A stretch of DNA of 12,060 nucleotides from JAHEJB01 sp041748175 (lineage in GTDB: Bacteria > Bacteroidota > Rhodothermia > Rhodothermales > Rubricoccaceae), in contig JBGTDU010000128.1 in NCBI GenBank assembly GCA_041748175.1, positions 1-12,060 of the forward strand, read 5' to 3'. The notes below the pieces were generated by a model. The model searched no databases. It saw nothing but the letters and a program-made list of their open reading frames with translations, and was not told the DNA's origin. Shown piece by piece: positions 5,838 to 12,060 of the stretch. Made by a program: the position numbers and the translations under genes. Positions within the stretch are counted from its first letter, which is position 1. Each line of letters begins with the position of its first letter.

Positions 5838-7880
5838 ATGTCATTTATGGAGCCCTCCACTAAGCCGCCGGCGTCCGACTCCAGTTCTCCGGTTTCGGGA
5901 TATCCGTCGCGGACGGAGGGTGGACCGTTGGACCTATATCGCGCGCTGCAACTTCCGCGCACGATCGAGGACAAAATGCTTCGCCTCATCCGCCAGAACA
6001 GGCTGGCGAAGTGGTTCAGTGGATATGGCCAGGAGGCGATCGCCGTTGGCTGTGCTTGGGCACTGGAAAGCACCGATTGGCTCCTGCCCATGCATCGCAA
6101 CGTGGGGGTGTGGACGACGCGTGGCGTGCCGCTCCGTCCACTCTTCTGCCAGTTGATGGGGAAGGAAGGAGGCTACACAAAGGGCCGCGACCGCACGTTC
6201 CATTTCGGCCTCCCCGAGCACCATATTGTGGGAATGATCTCGCACCTGGCTGCGATGCTTCCGGTAGCCAACGGCCTCGCGTTGGCTGCGCAATTGAAGG
6301 GCTCGCGCGCGGTTACCTGTGCGTTCACGGGGGAGGGCTCGACTCGCGAAGGCGATTTTCACGAAGCGCTCAGCCTGGCCTCGACATGGAAGTTGCCGGT
6401 CATCTTTGTTATCGAGAACAACGGATACGGCTTGTCCACCCCCACCAACGAAGTCATCCCAGTCGAAAACATTGCCGATGCAGCGGTTGGCTACGGGATG
6501 CCGGGCGAGATTGTGGATGGCAACGACGTGCTCGCCGTCATCAACGCAGTGAAGCGCGCCGCCAAAAGAGGCCGGGACGGTGAGGGTCCTACGCTGCTCG
6601 AGATGAAGACCTTCCGCATGAGGGGGCACGAAGAAGCAAGTGGTACGAAATACGTTCCGGAAAAGCTGTTCGATGCCTGGGCCGCGAAGGACCCGATCGT
6701 CCGCTTTAGAAAGCATCTGGTGGAGCATGAGGGCATGGAAGAGGCCGATCTTGCGAAGATTGACGCCGAGTTGTCGGAGGAGATTGAGGACGTCGCCGAG
6801 TGGGCCATTGAACAGCCTTCCGTTACCAGTAGCCGCGAAAAGGAACACGGAGATGTTTTCGCGCCCGTGATCCCCGCGACGGAACCCATTGGCGAGCGCG
6901 AACCACGTGTTGAGCAGCGGTTCATCGACGCGCTGTCGGATGGACTGTGGGATGCGATGGATGCAGACGAAACGGTTTTGTTAATGGGGCAGGACATCGC
7001 GGAGTACGAGGGCGTATTCAAAGTCACAAAGGGCTTCCTCGATCAATTTGGACGGGATCGTGTGCGCAACACGCCAATCATCGAAAGCGGCGCGATCGGG
7101 TGTGCGATGGGGTTGGCGTTGGAGGGTTTCAAGCCGGTGGTCGAAATGCAGTATGCCGATTTCATCACGTGCGGCTTCAACCAGATCGTCAACAACCTTG
7201 CGACCACGCACTACCGCTGGGGAGCGCCGCTCAACGTCACGATTCGCGCGCCCTTTGGCGGTGGAATCGGAGCCGGGCCGTTTCATTCGCAAAGCCCGGA
7301 GGCCTGGTTTTGCCATGTTCCAGGGCTGAAGGTCGTTGTCCCCGCGACGCCGGAGGACGCCAAAGGTCTTATCCGCGCTTCGATAGACGACCCGAACCCG
7401 GTGCTCTTCTTCGAGCACAAATATCTCTACCGCTCAGAGAACGGTTCGGTGCCTGTCAGTCCGTTCACGACTCCGCTTGGGAAGGCGCGGCTGGCTCGGC
7501 GGGGCGAGGACGTGACCATCGTCACATGGGGCGTTGGCGTCCGCTGGGCGCTTGACGAGGCGGAGAGGCAGCGATCTAAAAGCGTGGAATTGGAGGTTGT
7601 TGATTTGCGTACGCTGATTCCCTGGGATCGCGAGGCTGTGCTCGCGTCGATAAGAAAAACCAACAGGCTCGTCGTACTCCATGAGGCCACGCGGACGGCC
7701 GGATTTGGAGCCGAGATCGCTTCCGAAATTGTCGAGGCCGCGTGGGAGTTTCTCGACGCGCCGCCCATCCGTGTGGCCGCCGAAGCGATGCCGATCCCCT
7801 TTTCCAAATCCTTGGAGGACGAGATCTATTCTGCAAAGGGACGACTTGCCAAGGCAATCGAGCGAGTTCGGGCCTACTAG
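5838..7880 (+). CDS. fused E1 alpha-beta subunit of a 2-oxoacid dehydrogenase
   Basis: A 680-residue thiamine-diphosphate enzyme joining E1 alpha (about 30-330) and E1 beta (about 355-680). It decarboxylates a 2-oxoacid, probably branched-chain (2-oxoisovalerate type), and passes the acyl group to the lipoyl E2. The alpha half has G-E-G (165-167) and E-N-N (193-195), the G-D-G-x26-N-N cofactor motif with Glu for Asp, plus R-G-H-E-E-A-S-G (262-269). The beta half has P-I-I-E-S-G (413-418), with the glutamate that activates thiamine, and G-P-F-H-S-Q-S-P-E (480-488) with the catalytic His. The ATG at 5838 was chosen because GGGAG (5825-5829) lies 8 bases upstream. An open frame reaches back to 5565 but overlaps the transferase gene without homology. 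No E2 or E3 gene is nearby. Substrate (branched-chain, pyruvate or acetoin) cannot be settled here. Confidence 0.9.
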   Translation: MSFMEPSTKPPASDSSSPVSGYPSRTEGGPLDLYRALQLPRTIEDKMLRLIRQNRLAKWFSGYGQEAIAVGCAWALESTDWLLPMHRNVGVWTTRGVPLRPLFCQLMGKEGGYTKGRDRTFHFGLPEHHIVGMISHLAAMLPVANGLALAAQLKGSRAVTCAFTGEGSTREGDFHEALSLASTWKLPVIFVIENNGYGLSTPTNEVIPVENIADAAVGYGMPGEIVDGNDVLAVINAVKRAAKRGRDGEGPTLLEMKTFRMRGHEEASGTKYVPEKLFDAWAAKDPIVRFRKHLVEHEGMEEADLAKIDAELSEEIEDVAEWAIEQPSVTSSREKEHGDVFAPVIPATEPIGEREPRVEQRFIDALSDGLWDAMDADETVLLMGQDIAEYEGVFKVTKGFLDQFGRDRVRNTPIIESGAIGCAMGLALEGFKPVVEMQYADFITCGFNQIVNNLATTHYRWGAPLNVTIRAPFGGGIGAGPFHSQSPEAWFCHVPGLKVVVPATPEDAKGLIRASIDDPNPVLFFEHKYLYRSENGSVPVSPFTTPLGKARLARRGEDVTIVTWGVGVRWALDEAERQRSKSVELEVVDLRTLIPWDREAVLASIRKTNRLVVLHEATRTAGFGAEIASEIVEAAWEFLDAPPIRVAAEAMPIPFSKSLEDEIYSAKGRLAKAIERVRAY

Positions 7881-7883
7881 CTG

Positions 7884-8816
7884 CTATTGAACGATTAGTC
7901 GGTTCACCCGCGAGGTCTGCGCACCCGACACTCGAAGCACATACGCGCCGCTCGGCAAGTCATCCGTCGTAATCGAAAGCTGATGGGACCCAACGCCCAG
8001 CACGCCCTCGTGGATCATGCGAACCCGGCGCCCCAGCATATCGAAGAGCTCAACCCTCACAGGTTGCAGGCCCCCAACGTCAAGGCGAACCATGCTTTCC
8101 CCGAAGGAGGGATTCGGATACGGCGGCGACAAACGAAGATCGAAGGCTGCGGGGTTCTCGTCTTCAATGGCCACCACATTGTCCAGGACGAAATCGAAGG
8201 TGCCAACGTCAACAAGGGCGCCGTTATAGAAAAACGGGTAGCCATCGATCATCACAATCGGCCCCGCCGGCTGCGTATCCGCGTCGGGCGAGGTGTACAT
8301 GATCCCGCTGTCTGTTCCCGCGTCGTAGGCGAAAAGCGTGATGGTCTCCCGGGGCGACCAATCCGTTCCGTCGAACAACTCCAGACTATTCACGCCTACA
8401 AACCAATCGGGGCTAGGCGCGACCATGCTGACTAGTGAAACCAGCGGATAGTCGGAGTTGATGTCGAAGGACAGCGAAACGCTACCGGGAGAGGTAGCGA
8501 TTCCACCGCCGGACAGCAGCGCAAAGACGCTGCCAGCCCCCAGGAAGGTGTTGATCTCTCCTTCCAAAATCGTCTTGGCTCCCGTTTCCGCCATGTCCTC
8601 TATACCCGGGGACGCGAAACCGCCCGGCTCCCAGAGAATTGCCGTGGCGTCGTGTGCCGCGCCGATCAATCCTGAAAAGTGCGGATCCGGAGGGAAGTCG
8701 TCGGGATGCGTCGCAGCGCTCCAGGTCGACTCGAAGGTCACCGTGTAGGTAGCCGTAGAGAACTGCGCGGATGCGGCGATTGGAAGGAAAACGAACGCGA
8801 TAAGCAGAAATCGCAT
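7884..8816 (-). CDS. secreted spondin-domain protein with T9SS sorting tail
   Basis: A 310-residue exported protein. Residues 1-17 form a signal peptide (cleavage A-S-A|Q-F). Residues about 22-190 match the spondin N-terminal domain: Y-T-V-T-F-E-S-T-W-S, H-F-S-G-L-I-G-A-A-H, L-W-E-P-G-G, P-L-V-S-L-V-S-M-V-A-P-S-P-D-W-F-V-G-V, and D-A-G-T-D-S-G. After a linker, residues about 228-310 form a type A T9SS C-terminal domain (P-Y-P-N-P, V-E-L-F-D-M-L-G-R-R-V, L-P-S-G-A-Y-V-L-R-V, R-L-I-V-Q end). It should be exported by Sec, then by T9SS, and released or attached to the surface. Bacterial spondin-domain roles are unknown; animal spondins bind matrix components. The ATG at 8816 gives a clean signal peptide; an upstream TTG at 8840 is less likely. 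It converges with the E1 gene, 3 bases apart. Confidence 0.88.
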   Translation of the reverse strand: MRFLLIAFVFLPIAASAQFSTATYTVTFESTWSAATHPDDFPPDPHFSGLIGAAHDATAILWEPGGFASPGIEDMAETGAKTILEGEINTFLGAGSVFALLSGGGIATSPGSVSLSFDINSDYPLVSLVSMVAPSPDWFVGVNSLELFDGTDWSPRETITLFAYDAGTDSGIMYTSPDADTQPAGPIVMIDGYPFFYNGALVDVGTFDFVLDNVVAIEDENPAAFDLRLSPPYPNPSFGESMVRLDVGGLQPVRVELFDMLGRRVRMIHEGVLGVGSHQLSITTDDLPSGAYVLRVSGAQTSRVNRLIVQ

Positions 8817-8876
8817 GGCAACGATGTGCGGCGAGGGCAACTATGAGTATCGCTCAATCTCGAACGAGACACATCA

Positions 8877-8902
8877 CAAAACTAACAACGAGGCCGCGTC
8901 AA
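8877..8902 (-). promoter_or_regulatory. promoter for the spondin-domain gene
   Basis: On the minus strand TAGTTTTG (8884-8877) is a perfect TAnnTTTG -7 box, identical to the one upstream of the TonB-like gene. A TTG (8902-8900) lies 15 bases upstream, shorter than usual spacing. The predicted leader would be about 55 bases. This suggests transcription independent of the sigma-DUF4252 operon, which ends at 8915. Confidence 0.45.
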
Positions 8903-8914
8903 GTTGATGGTACG

Positions 8915-9511
8915 TCAGGGAATAAACTCTCTGACCGCCTCAAGCATGGCGTCGTCCGCCAAGTTCTCTGCCACTGACCCATCGTCTACGATGAAAGGAA
9001 TCTCGATATCGCGTTGGGACAACGCAGCGGCTACGACGCCGTTCAGGTCACCGGATATTTTGGCGAGCACGAGTTCCTCCTCGCCCATCACCACAACGAG
9101 AAGATCCACGACGATGCCGTCATCTTCTTTGTAAACCACCCAGACAGCCTCCGATTCCTCTCGGATTGTTGCGAGGTGGAACCAGTCATCACGTTCGAGA
9201 TGGTGCTGAAGCGGACCCGGCGTTCGCAAATTGTATGCATCGAATGCGCCGTTGATGGTGAAGCGTCCAAGCTGGACGCGCCGAACTTCGGAAAGCATAG
9301 CGTTTGCGATCGCGCCGTCTTCGTCATCACTCATTCCGGTTATCCAGCGGGCGAGCCCCAAAGAGATGCTCCCGAAAGAGATCGCGTAGCCGTCCCCGAT
9401 GCGAGCCTCTGGCGCCTGCCGCGCCAAATCGTTCCGGACGCGCGTCAGTTGGAAGGAAGTGCAGCCGGAGGCCCAGAAAACGACAAGGAGTAGAAGCAAG
9501 GTGCGTCGCAT
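8915..9511 (-). CDS. DUF4252-like lipoprotein, second of a tandem pair
   Basis: A 198-residue predicted lipoprotein. The N-terminus M-R-R-T-L-L-L-L-L-V-V-F-W-A-S-G-C has a lipobox with Cys17. The body has the DUF4252 pattern also seen in the upstream gene: L-E-R-D-D-W-F, W-V-V-Y-K-E-D-D-G, V-D-L-L-V-V-V-M-G-E-E and L-A-K-I-S-G-D-L-N. The molecular role of DUF4252 is unknown; in Bacteroidota it commonly sits beside ECF sigma/anti-sigma genes. I prefer the ATG at 9511, which follows the upstream stop by 5 bases and has GGCGGGTG in front. A GTG at 9520 would overlap the upstream TGA by four bases. Last gene of the four-gene operon. Envelope stress sensing or response is inference from context. 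Confidence 0.75.
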   Translation of the reverse strand: MRRTLLLLLVVFWASGCTSFQLTRVRNDLARQAPEARIGDGYAISFGSISLGLARWITGMSDDEDGAIANAMLSEVRRVQLGRFTINGAFDAYNLRTPGPLQHHLERDDWFHLATIREESEAVWVVYKEDDGIVVDLLVVVMGEEELVLAKISGDLNGVVAAALSQRDIEIPFIVDDGSVAENLADDAMLEAVREFIP

Positions 9512-9516
9512 GATTA

Positions 9517-10053
9517 TCACCCGCCGTTGTAGTCTTCCAGCGCCGGGACGTTGAAACGGCTTCCGAGCCGGCCGATCTGAGCGGGGTCGATCCGACCATC
9601 AATGGTTACAAACGTGGCTTCGTTTTCCTCGTGATCCAGGCTCACAACGACAAGGCCGTTGATGACGTCGCCAGCCGTATCGACGTAGATGAAAACGTCT
9701 TCGTCGTCCTCACGAACGCGGACCAGCGTCTCCCATCCGTCGCGTTCAAACGTGCGGGCTAACTCTCGAATTTGTCCGGTCGCCCCGGAGCGCGCGGAAC
9801 TGAGCGTGTACTGGCGCACATAGATGCCGTGAAGGTCGTCTACCATCGCAGCAAACTCGGGCTCGTTCTCGCGACTAGCCTCCGCGACTAGACGAAGAAT
9901 CGTCCCCCGAAGATTTACCTCGACCCGGGCTTCGTCTGTAAACAACGCGTCCAGATTTGAAGGGCTTAGCGCGTTACGCTGCGCGAGCGCACCCGGCGCG
10001 AGAAGAAGCGCGAGCAGGCCGCAAAGGGTGAAAGACCGGAGATGCAATCGCAT
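9517..10053 (-). CDS. DUF4252 protein, periplasmic, first of a tandem pair
   Basis: A 178-residue exported protein with a signal peptide (residues 1-24, cleavage A-L-A|Q-R) and no lipobox, unlike its downstream paralog. The body fits DUF4252: V-E-V-N-L-R-G-T-I-L-R-L-V, L-H-G-I-Y-V-R-Q-Y-T-L, F-E-R-D-G-W-E-T-L-V-R-V, V-F-I-Y-V-D-T, G-L-V-V-V-S-L-D and V-T-I-D-G-R-I-D. Its ATG is 11 bases after the anti-sigma stop, so it is probably co-transcribed and perhaps translationally coupled; no Shine-Dalgarno is visible. Function unknown. A role in reporting or responding to envelope state with the sigma system is inferred only from gene order. Confidence 0.82.
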   Translation of the reverse strand: MRLHLRSFTLCGLLALLLAPGALAQRNALSPSNLDALFTDEARVEVNLRGTILRLVAEASRENEPEFAAMVDDLHGIYVRQYTLSSARSGATGQIRELARTFERDGWETLVRVREDDEDVFIYVDTAGDVINGLVVVSLDHEENEATFVTIDGRIDPAQIGRLGSRFNVPALEDYNGG

Positions 10054-10064
10054 GGCTTTAGAGG

Positions 10065-10610
10065 TTAGGGTATCGGTGAAATTGTTCGTTGAATGGGTTG
10101 AACGACTTCGTCGTTGAGGATGTCGTTTCGCAGGAAGACGCCCGTTTCGCGCCCGGCATTACTGACAAGACCCAGAGCGAATTCCACTTCCATGCGCGCC
10201 TGCGCGATCTCCTCGGCGGAGAACTCGTCATCTGCGCGGTTCAGCAGGAAGGGCAGCGAGCCGAGACCGAACATGACCAGGACGGTTGCGGCCAGAGCCA
10301 ATGCCTTCCACCGAAAGATTCCTGGTAGCCGCTTTCCAGCCAAGGGTGGGCGGTCTGCCTGCCCATTCTCGGATGTCGTCACGGCTGCAACGGCACGGAC
10401 AAACACGTCGTCCGGACATGGTTCCAAAGCGGTTCCGCCGAGCGCCTGGTTCATTCGCTCGGCAACCGCGTGTTCGGCGGCGCAATCGGAGCAAGAGTGG
10501 AGATGATGCTCGAATCGCGCAGCCGTTTGCGCGTCGAGATCGCCATCGAGGTAGGAATCGAATCGATCCATCACCTCGTGGCAATCGACTGTTGAGAGAG
10601 GTGCCTTCAT
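10065..10610 (-). CDS. membrane-anchored zinc-finger anti-sigma factor
   Basis: A 181-residue protein likely to hold the adjacent ECF sigma factor inactive at the inner membrane. Residues 1-60 form an anti-sigma zinc finger (zf-HC2/ZAS type): C10, then H36-x3-C40-x2-C43. A single membrane helix at about 102-123 (K-A-L-A-L-A-A-T-V-L-V-M-F) is followed by a short periplasmic part of about 58 residues, small for a sensor domain. Its ATG overlaps the sigma stop as ATGA (10610-10607), the usual sign of translational coupling giving matched amounts of sigma and anti-sigma. Sequence identity to any named anti-sigma factor is not claimed. The small periplasmic part hints that sensing might use the DUF4252 partners encoded downstream (inference). 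Confidence 0.87.
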   Translation of the reverse strand: MKAPLSTVDCHEVMDRFDSYLDGDLDAQTAARFEHHLHSCSDCAAEHAVAERMNQALGGTALEPCPDDVFVRAVAAVTTSENGQADRPPLAGKRLPGIFRWKALALAATVLVMFGLGSLPFLLNRADDEFSAEEIAQARMEVEFALGLVSNAGRETGVFLRNDILNDEVVQPIQRTISPIP

Positions 10611-11125
10611 GGGGTTAACTCCTCGGCGGTGAGTATCTGCTGAAGCGCGGAGCGAAGCCGCCGACGGGCGCGGTGGAGGTATACTTTTACGCTGGCCGGT
10701 GGTAGGTCGAGGCTAACTGCGAGTTCGTCGTAAGTCAGTTCGTGGAGTTCCCGCAGAATTATCAGGCTTTGGTAGGGTTCGTCGAGTTGTGCGATGGCGT
10801 CTTCAAGGCGAGTTCGGAAATCAGCAGACTCAGAGAGCCGTTCAGGGGAGGGTTCATCCCCTTCGAAGTCTTCAATGAACTCGGTCGCGGACGTGTATCC
10901 ATTTCTCGTCTTCTTCCTCCGGATGTGGTCGAGACAGGCGTTTCGAGTTACTCGCATTACCCAGCCCAACCGAGCCTGAGCCTCAACGTGCTCGCCGCGC
11001 TGCCAGAAGCGCACGAGCACCTCTTGCGTAACGTCGGCGGCGTCTTCGCGGCACCTGAGAAAACGCAGGGAGAAATCGTAGATCCGATGTCGGTGGGCGG
11101 CGAGAACCGAAGAATTGAGCGGCAT
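10607..11125 (-). CDS. ECF-type RNA polymerase sigma factor
   Basis: A 172-residue sigma-70 family protein with only regions 2 and 4. Region 2 (about 10-75) has H-R-I-Y-D-F-S-L-R-F-L-R, D-A-A-D-V-T-Q-E-V-L-V-R-F-W and R-V-T-R-N-A-C-L-D-H-I-R-R. Region 4 (about 105-160) has L-D-E-P-Y-Q-S-L-I-I-L-R-E-L, L-T-Y-D-E-L-A and the helix-turn-helix P-A-S-V-K-V-Y-L-H-R-A-R-R-R-L. I chose the ATG at 11125. A GTG at 11185 would add 20 residues, but it lies upstream of the ECF promoter at 11150-11176, so a message from that promoter could not use it. First gene of the sigma, anti-sigma, DUF4252, DUF4252 operon. Target genes beyond its own operon are unknown. Confidence 0.92.
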   Translation of the reverse strand: MPLNSSVLAAHRHRIYDFSLRFLRCREDAADVTQEVLVRFWQRGEHVEAQARLGWVMRVTRNACLDHIRRKKTRNGYTSATEFIEDFEGDEPSPERLSESADFRTRLEDAIAQLDEPYQSLIILRELHELTYDELAVSLDLPPASVKVYLHRARRRLRSALQQILTAEELTP

Positions 11126-11149
11126 GGTCCGGGTGGCGTTCGCCGGAAA

Positions 11150-11176
11150 GACGCGCGGCCGTTCAGAAAGGTTACA
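11150..11176 (-). promoter_or_regulatory. ECF-type promoter upstream of its own sigma gene
   Basis: On the minus strand TGTAAC (11176-11171), 17 bases, then CGTC (11153-11150) has the form of classic ECF promoters (AAC-containing -35, CGT-type -10, about 16-17 spacing). It sits about 25 bases before the sigma ATG at 11125. Abutting the -35 on its upstream side is the palindrome GGGTG-G-CACCC (11187-11177), a possible operator. Autoregulation is an inference from the motif. Confidence 0.5.
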
Positions 11177-11211
11177 GGGTGCCACCCGCCCTTGCTTTCT
11201 GGGCGTCCATG

Positions 11212-11236
11212 TACTTTATTAGCCGAAGTCTTTCGG
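11212..11236 (+). promoter_or_regulatory. weak promoter-like box and leader hairpin before the Asp-box gene
   Basis: TACTTTAT (11212-11219) resembles TAnnTTTG with one change, 17 bases after a TTG (11192-11194). It is followed by a hairpin CCGAA-GTCT-TTCGG (11223-11236) that ends 8 bases before the ATG at 11245. It may mark the rightward start of transcription, but each element alone is weak. Confidence 0.25.
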
Positions 11237-11244
11237 TCTATGCT

Positions 11245-11926
11245 ATGCGTCGTTCCGTGCTCGCATTCTTGTTATTGGCGACGATAGTCGTTAGTCACGC
11301 CCAGGACCCCGAGTGGTAGTTCGGCTACGGCCCTCAGCAATCCGGGACCGTAATTGCCGCGCAGGAAAACGGCTCGATCTACTCCGTTCGAGACGGCTAC
11401 CTGCTGATATCGTGGAATGGCGGACGCACGTGGAATACGAGAAGTGTTGAGCCAATTGCTCCTCGCGAGTTGAGGATCCTGTCGCCGGAATCAATGCTGG
11501 CCGTCAACTCGACGGGTGTAATTCGAAGCGACAACAACGGCGTGACCTGGAACTCCGCATTGCTCTTCGGCAGCGACTTCTATGACCTGGCGATCGGACC
11601 CGACGGAACGTGGTATGCGGCATCGCAGGAGGGGAATCTTTACAAATCCAACACCGATGGAAACACGTGGGAATTACTCCCCTCCGACCGTGACCCGGCG
11701 AATTTTCGAATCTATCTCCAGGACGTGATGGTCGCCGGAGACAACACGGTTCTCGTCACGTGGCTGCGTGATATCTTTGTAGGATGTGTCGGCCTTCGAA
11801 GGTCGGTGAATGGAGGCCACGACTGGCGAGATGTGGATGACGCCTTGTGTACAGGCGGTCAGTCAATGGTTCTTTCTAGCGACGGAGAGCTTTTCATTCC
11901 GTCCTACGATACGAGCTATAAACTAG
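11245..11926 (+). pseudogene. secreted Asp-box (BNR) beta-propeller gene with early amber stop
   Basis: The ATG at 11245 opens a clean signal peptide (M-R-R-S-V-L-A-F-L-L-L-A-T-I-V-V-S-H-A-Q), then D-P-E-W and an in-frame TAG at 11317-11319 (codon 25). After the stop the same frame stays open and codes four Asp-box motifs: S-W-N-G-G-R-T-W (11410-11433), S-D-N-N-G-V-T-W (11527-11550), S-N-T-D-G-N-T-W (11647-11670) and S-V-N-G-G-H-D-W (11803-11826), spaced 39, 40 and 52 codons. This is the blade pattern of sialidase/Ycf48-like propellers, often secreted in Bacteroidota. Signal peptide and blades sharing one frame argue for one gene recently broken by the stop, or a base error. Propeller-like sequence fades near 11926, where a repeat-like element seems to begin. 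A gene-calling program might instead start at ATG 11494. Confidence 0.65.
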
Positions 11927-12060
11927 GGCCTGTTAACACTTTTCTCGACGGGCCATTGCGGGCCATTCTGGTCCGTTTCAGCGTTGCGCTCGTCATCCGG
12001 GACCCCGCCCCGAACTCCTCGCGCGTCTTGAAACGGCCTCAGAATGACCTCGCACTGACC
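11927..12060. mobile_element. possible end of an insertion sequence or MITE
   Basis: Beginning next to CTAG (11923-11926), GGCCTGTTAACACT resembles terminal inverted repeats of IS5-like elements, some of which insert at CTAG or TA. From here the frame loses propeller character and becomes R/P-rich. No transposase can be identified in the 134 bases available on either strand, and the other end is outside the window. The alternative is a non-mobile intergenic repeat. Confidence 0.3.
11992..12048. repeat. imperfect inverted repeat GTCATCCGG / CAGAATGAC
   Basis: GTCATCCGG (11992-12000) and CAGAATGAC (12040-12048) are imperfect inverted copies (the second reads GTCATTCTG on the minus strand). They flank a GC-rich 39-base core. 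Paired GTCATYCYG arms like these occur in dispersed repeats in many genomes. Whether it belongs to the element starting at 11927 is unknown. Confidence 0.3.

Noticed and set aside
5212..5844. Leftward open frame opposite the end of the sugar transferase gene
   Set aside because: It lies opposite the most conserved part of the transferase (the K-F-R-T-M to G-P-R-P-E-R-P region) and has no domain of its own.
11172..11210. A 12-codon leftward leader ORF upstream of the sigma gene
   Set aside because: It lies mostly upstream of or across the predicted ECF promoter, so it would not be on the main transcript, and it has no ribosome-binding sequence.
1..12060. CRISPR arrays, tRNA or rRNA genes, phage genes, toxin-antitoxin pairs
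   Set aside because: No spaced direct repeats, cloverleaf sequences, rRNA motifs or such protein families were seen on either strand.

Overview
The window looks like the chromosome of a Gram-negative member of the Bacteroidota/Rhodothermota line, most like Rhodothermia (inference from gene families, not from a marker gene). The evidence is a protein with a type IX secretion (T9SS) C-terminal sorting tail, a PorV-family outer-membrane protein, a sigma/anti-sigma/DUF4252 operon, a fused E1 alpha-beta 2-oxoacid dehydrogenase, and three perfect TAnnTTTG promoter boxes, the -7 element typical of Bacteroidota. Base composition is fairly GC-rich and coding is dense on both strands.

Layout, left to right. 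Positions 1-40 hold the first codons of a leftward gene with a good Bacteroidota-type promoter at 80-113. A small leftward zinc-ligand protein (217-453) lies back to back with rightward rsmB (about 540-1868), a 16S rRNA m5C methyltransferase whose conserved N-terminus begins upstream of any ATG, GTG or TTG. Next, all rightward, come a PorV/PorQ-family beta-barrel protein (2023-3153), a TonB-like energy transducer (3257-3985) followed by a strong hairpin, a polyprenyl-phosphate sugar transferase that starts exopolysaccharide or O-antigen synthesis (4216-5706), and a fused thiamine-dependent E1 dehydrogenase (5838-7880). The E1 gene ends 3 bases from the end of a convergent gene for a secreted spondin-domain protein with a T9SS sorting tail (7884-8816).

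From 11125 down to 8915 a compact leftward operon encodes an ECF sigma factor, a membrane zinc-finger anti-sigma factor and two DUF4252 proteins, one predicted lipoprotein and one predicted periplasmic protein. The genes overlap or nearly touch. Upstream of the sigma gene there is an ECF-type promoter, TGTAAC-N17-CGTC, suggesting autoregulation. Divergent from it, a secreted Asp-box (BNR) propeller gene starts at 11245. It is broken by an in-frame amber codon right after its signal peptide and seems to run into a repeat or insertion-sequence end near 11927.

Most of the window is envelope biology: outer-membrane and secretion parts (PorV-like, TonB), secreted cargo (spondin, Asp-box protein), glycan synthesis and a membrane-stress type regulator. 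No wholly new multi-gene system is evident. The items most worth a second look are the ECF promoter and tandem DUF4252 operon, the non-standard rsmB start, the spondin-T9SS protein, and the broken Asp-box gene with its adjacent repeat.
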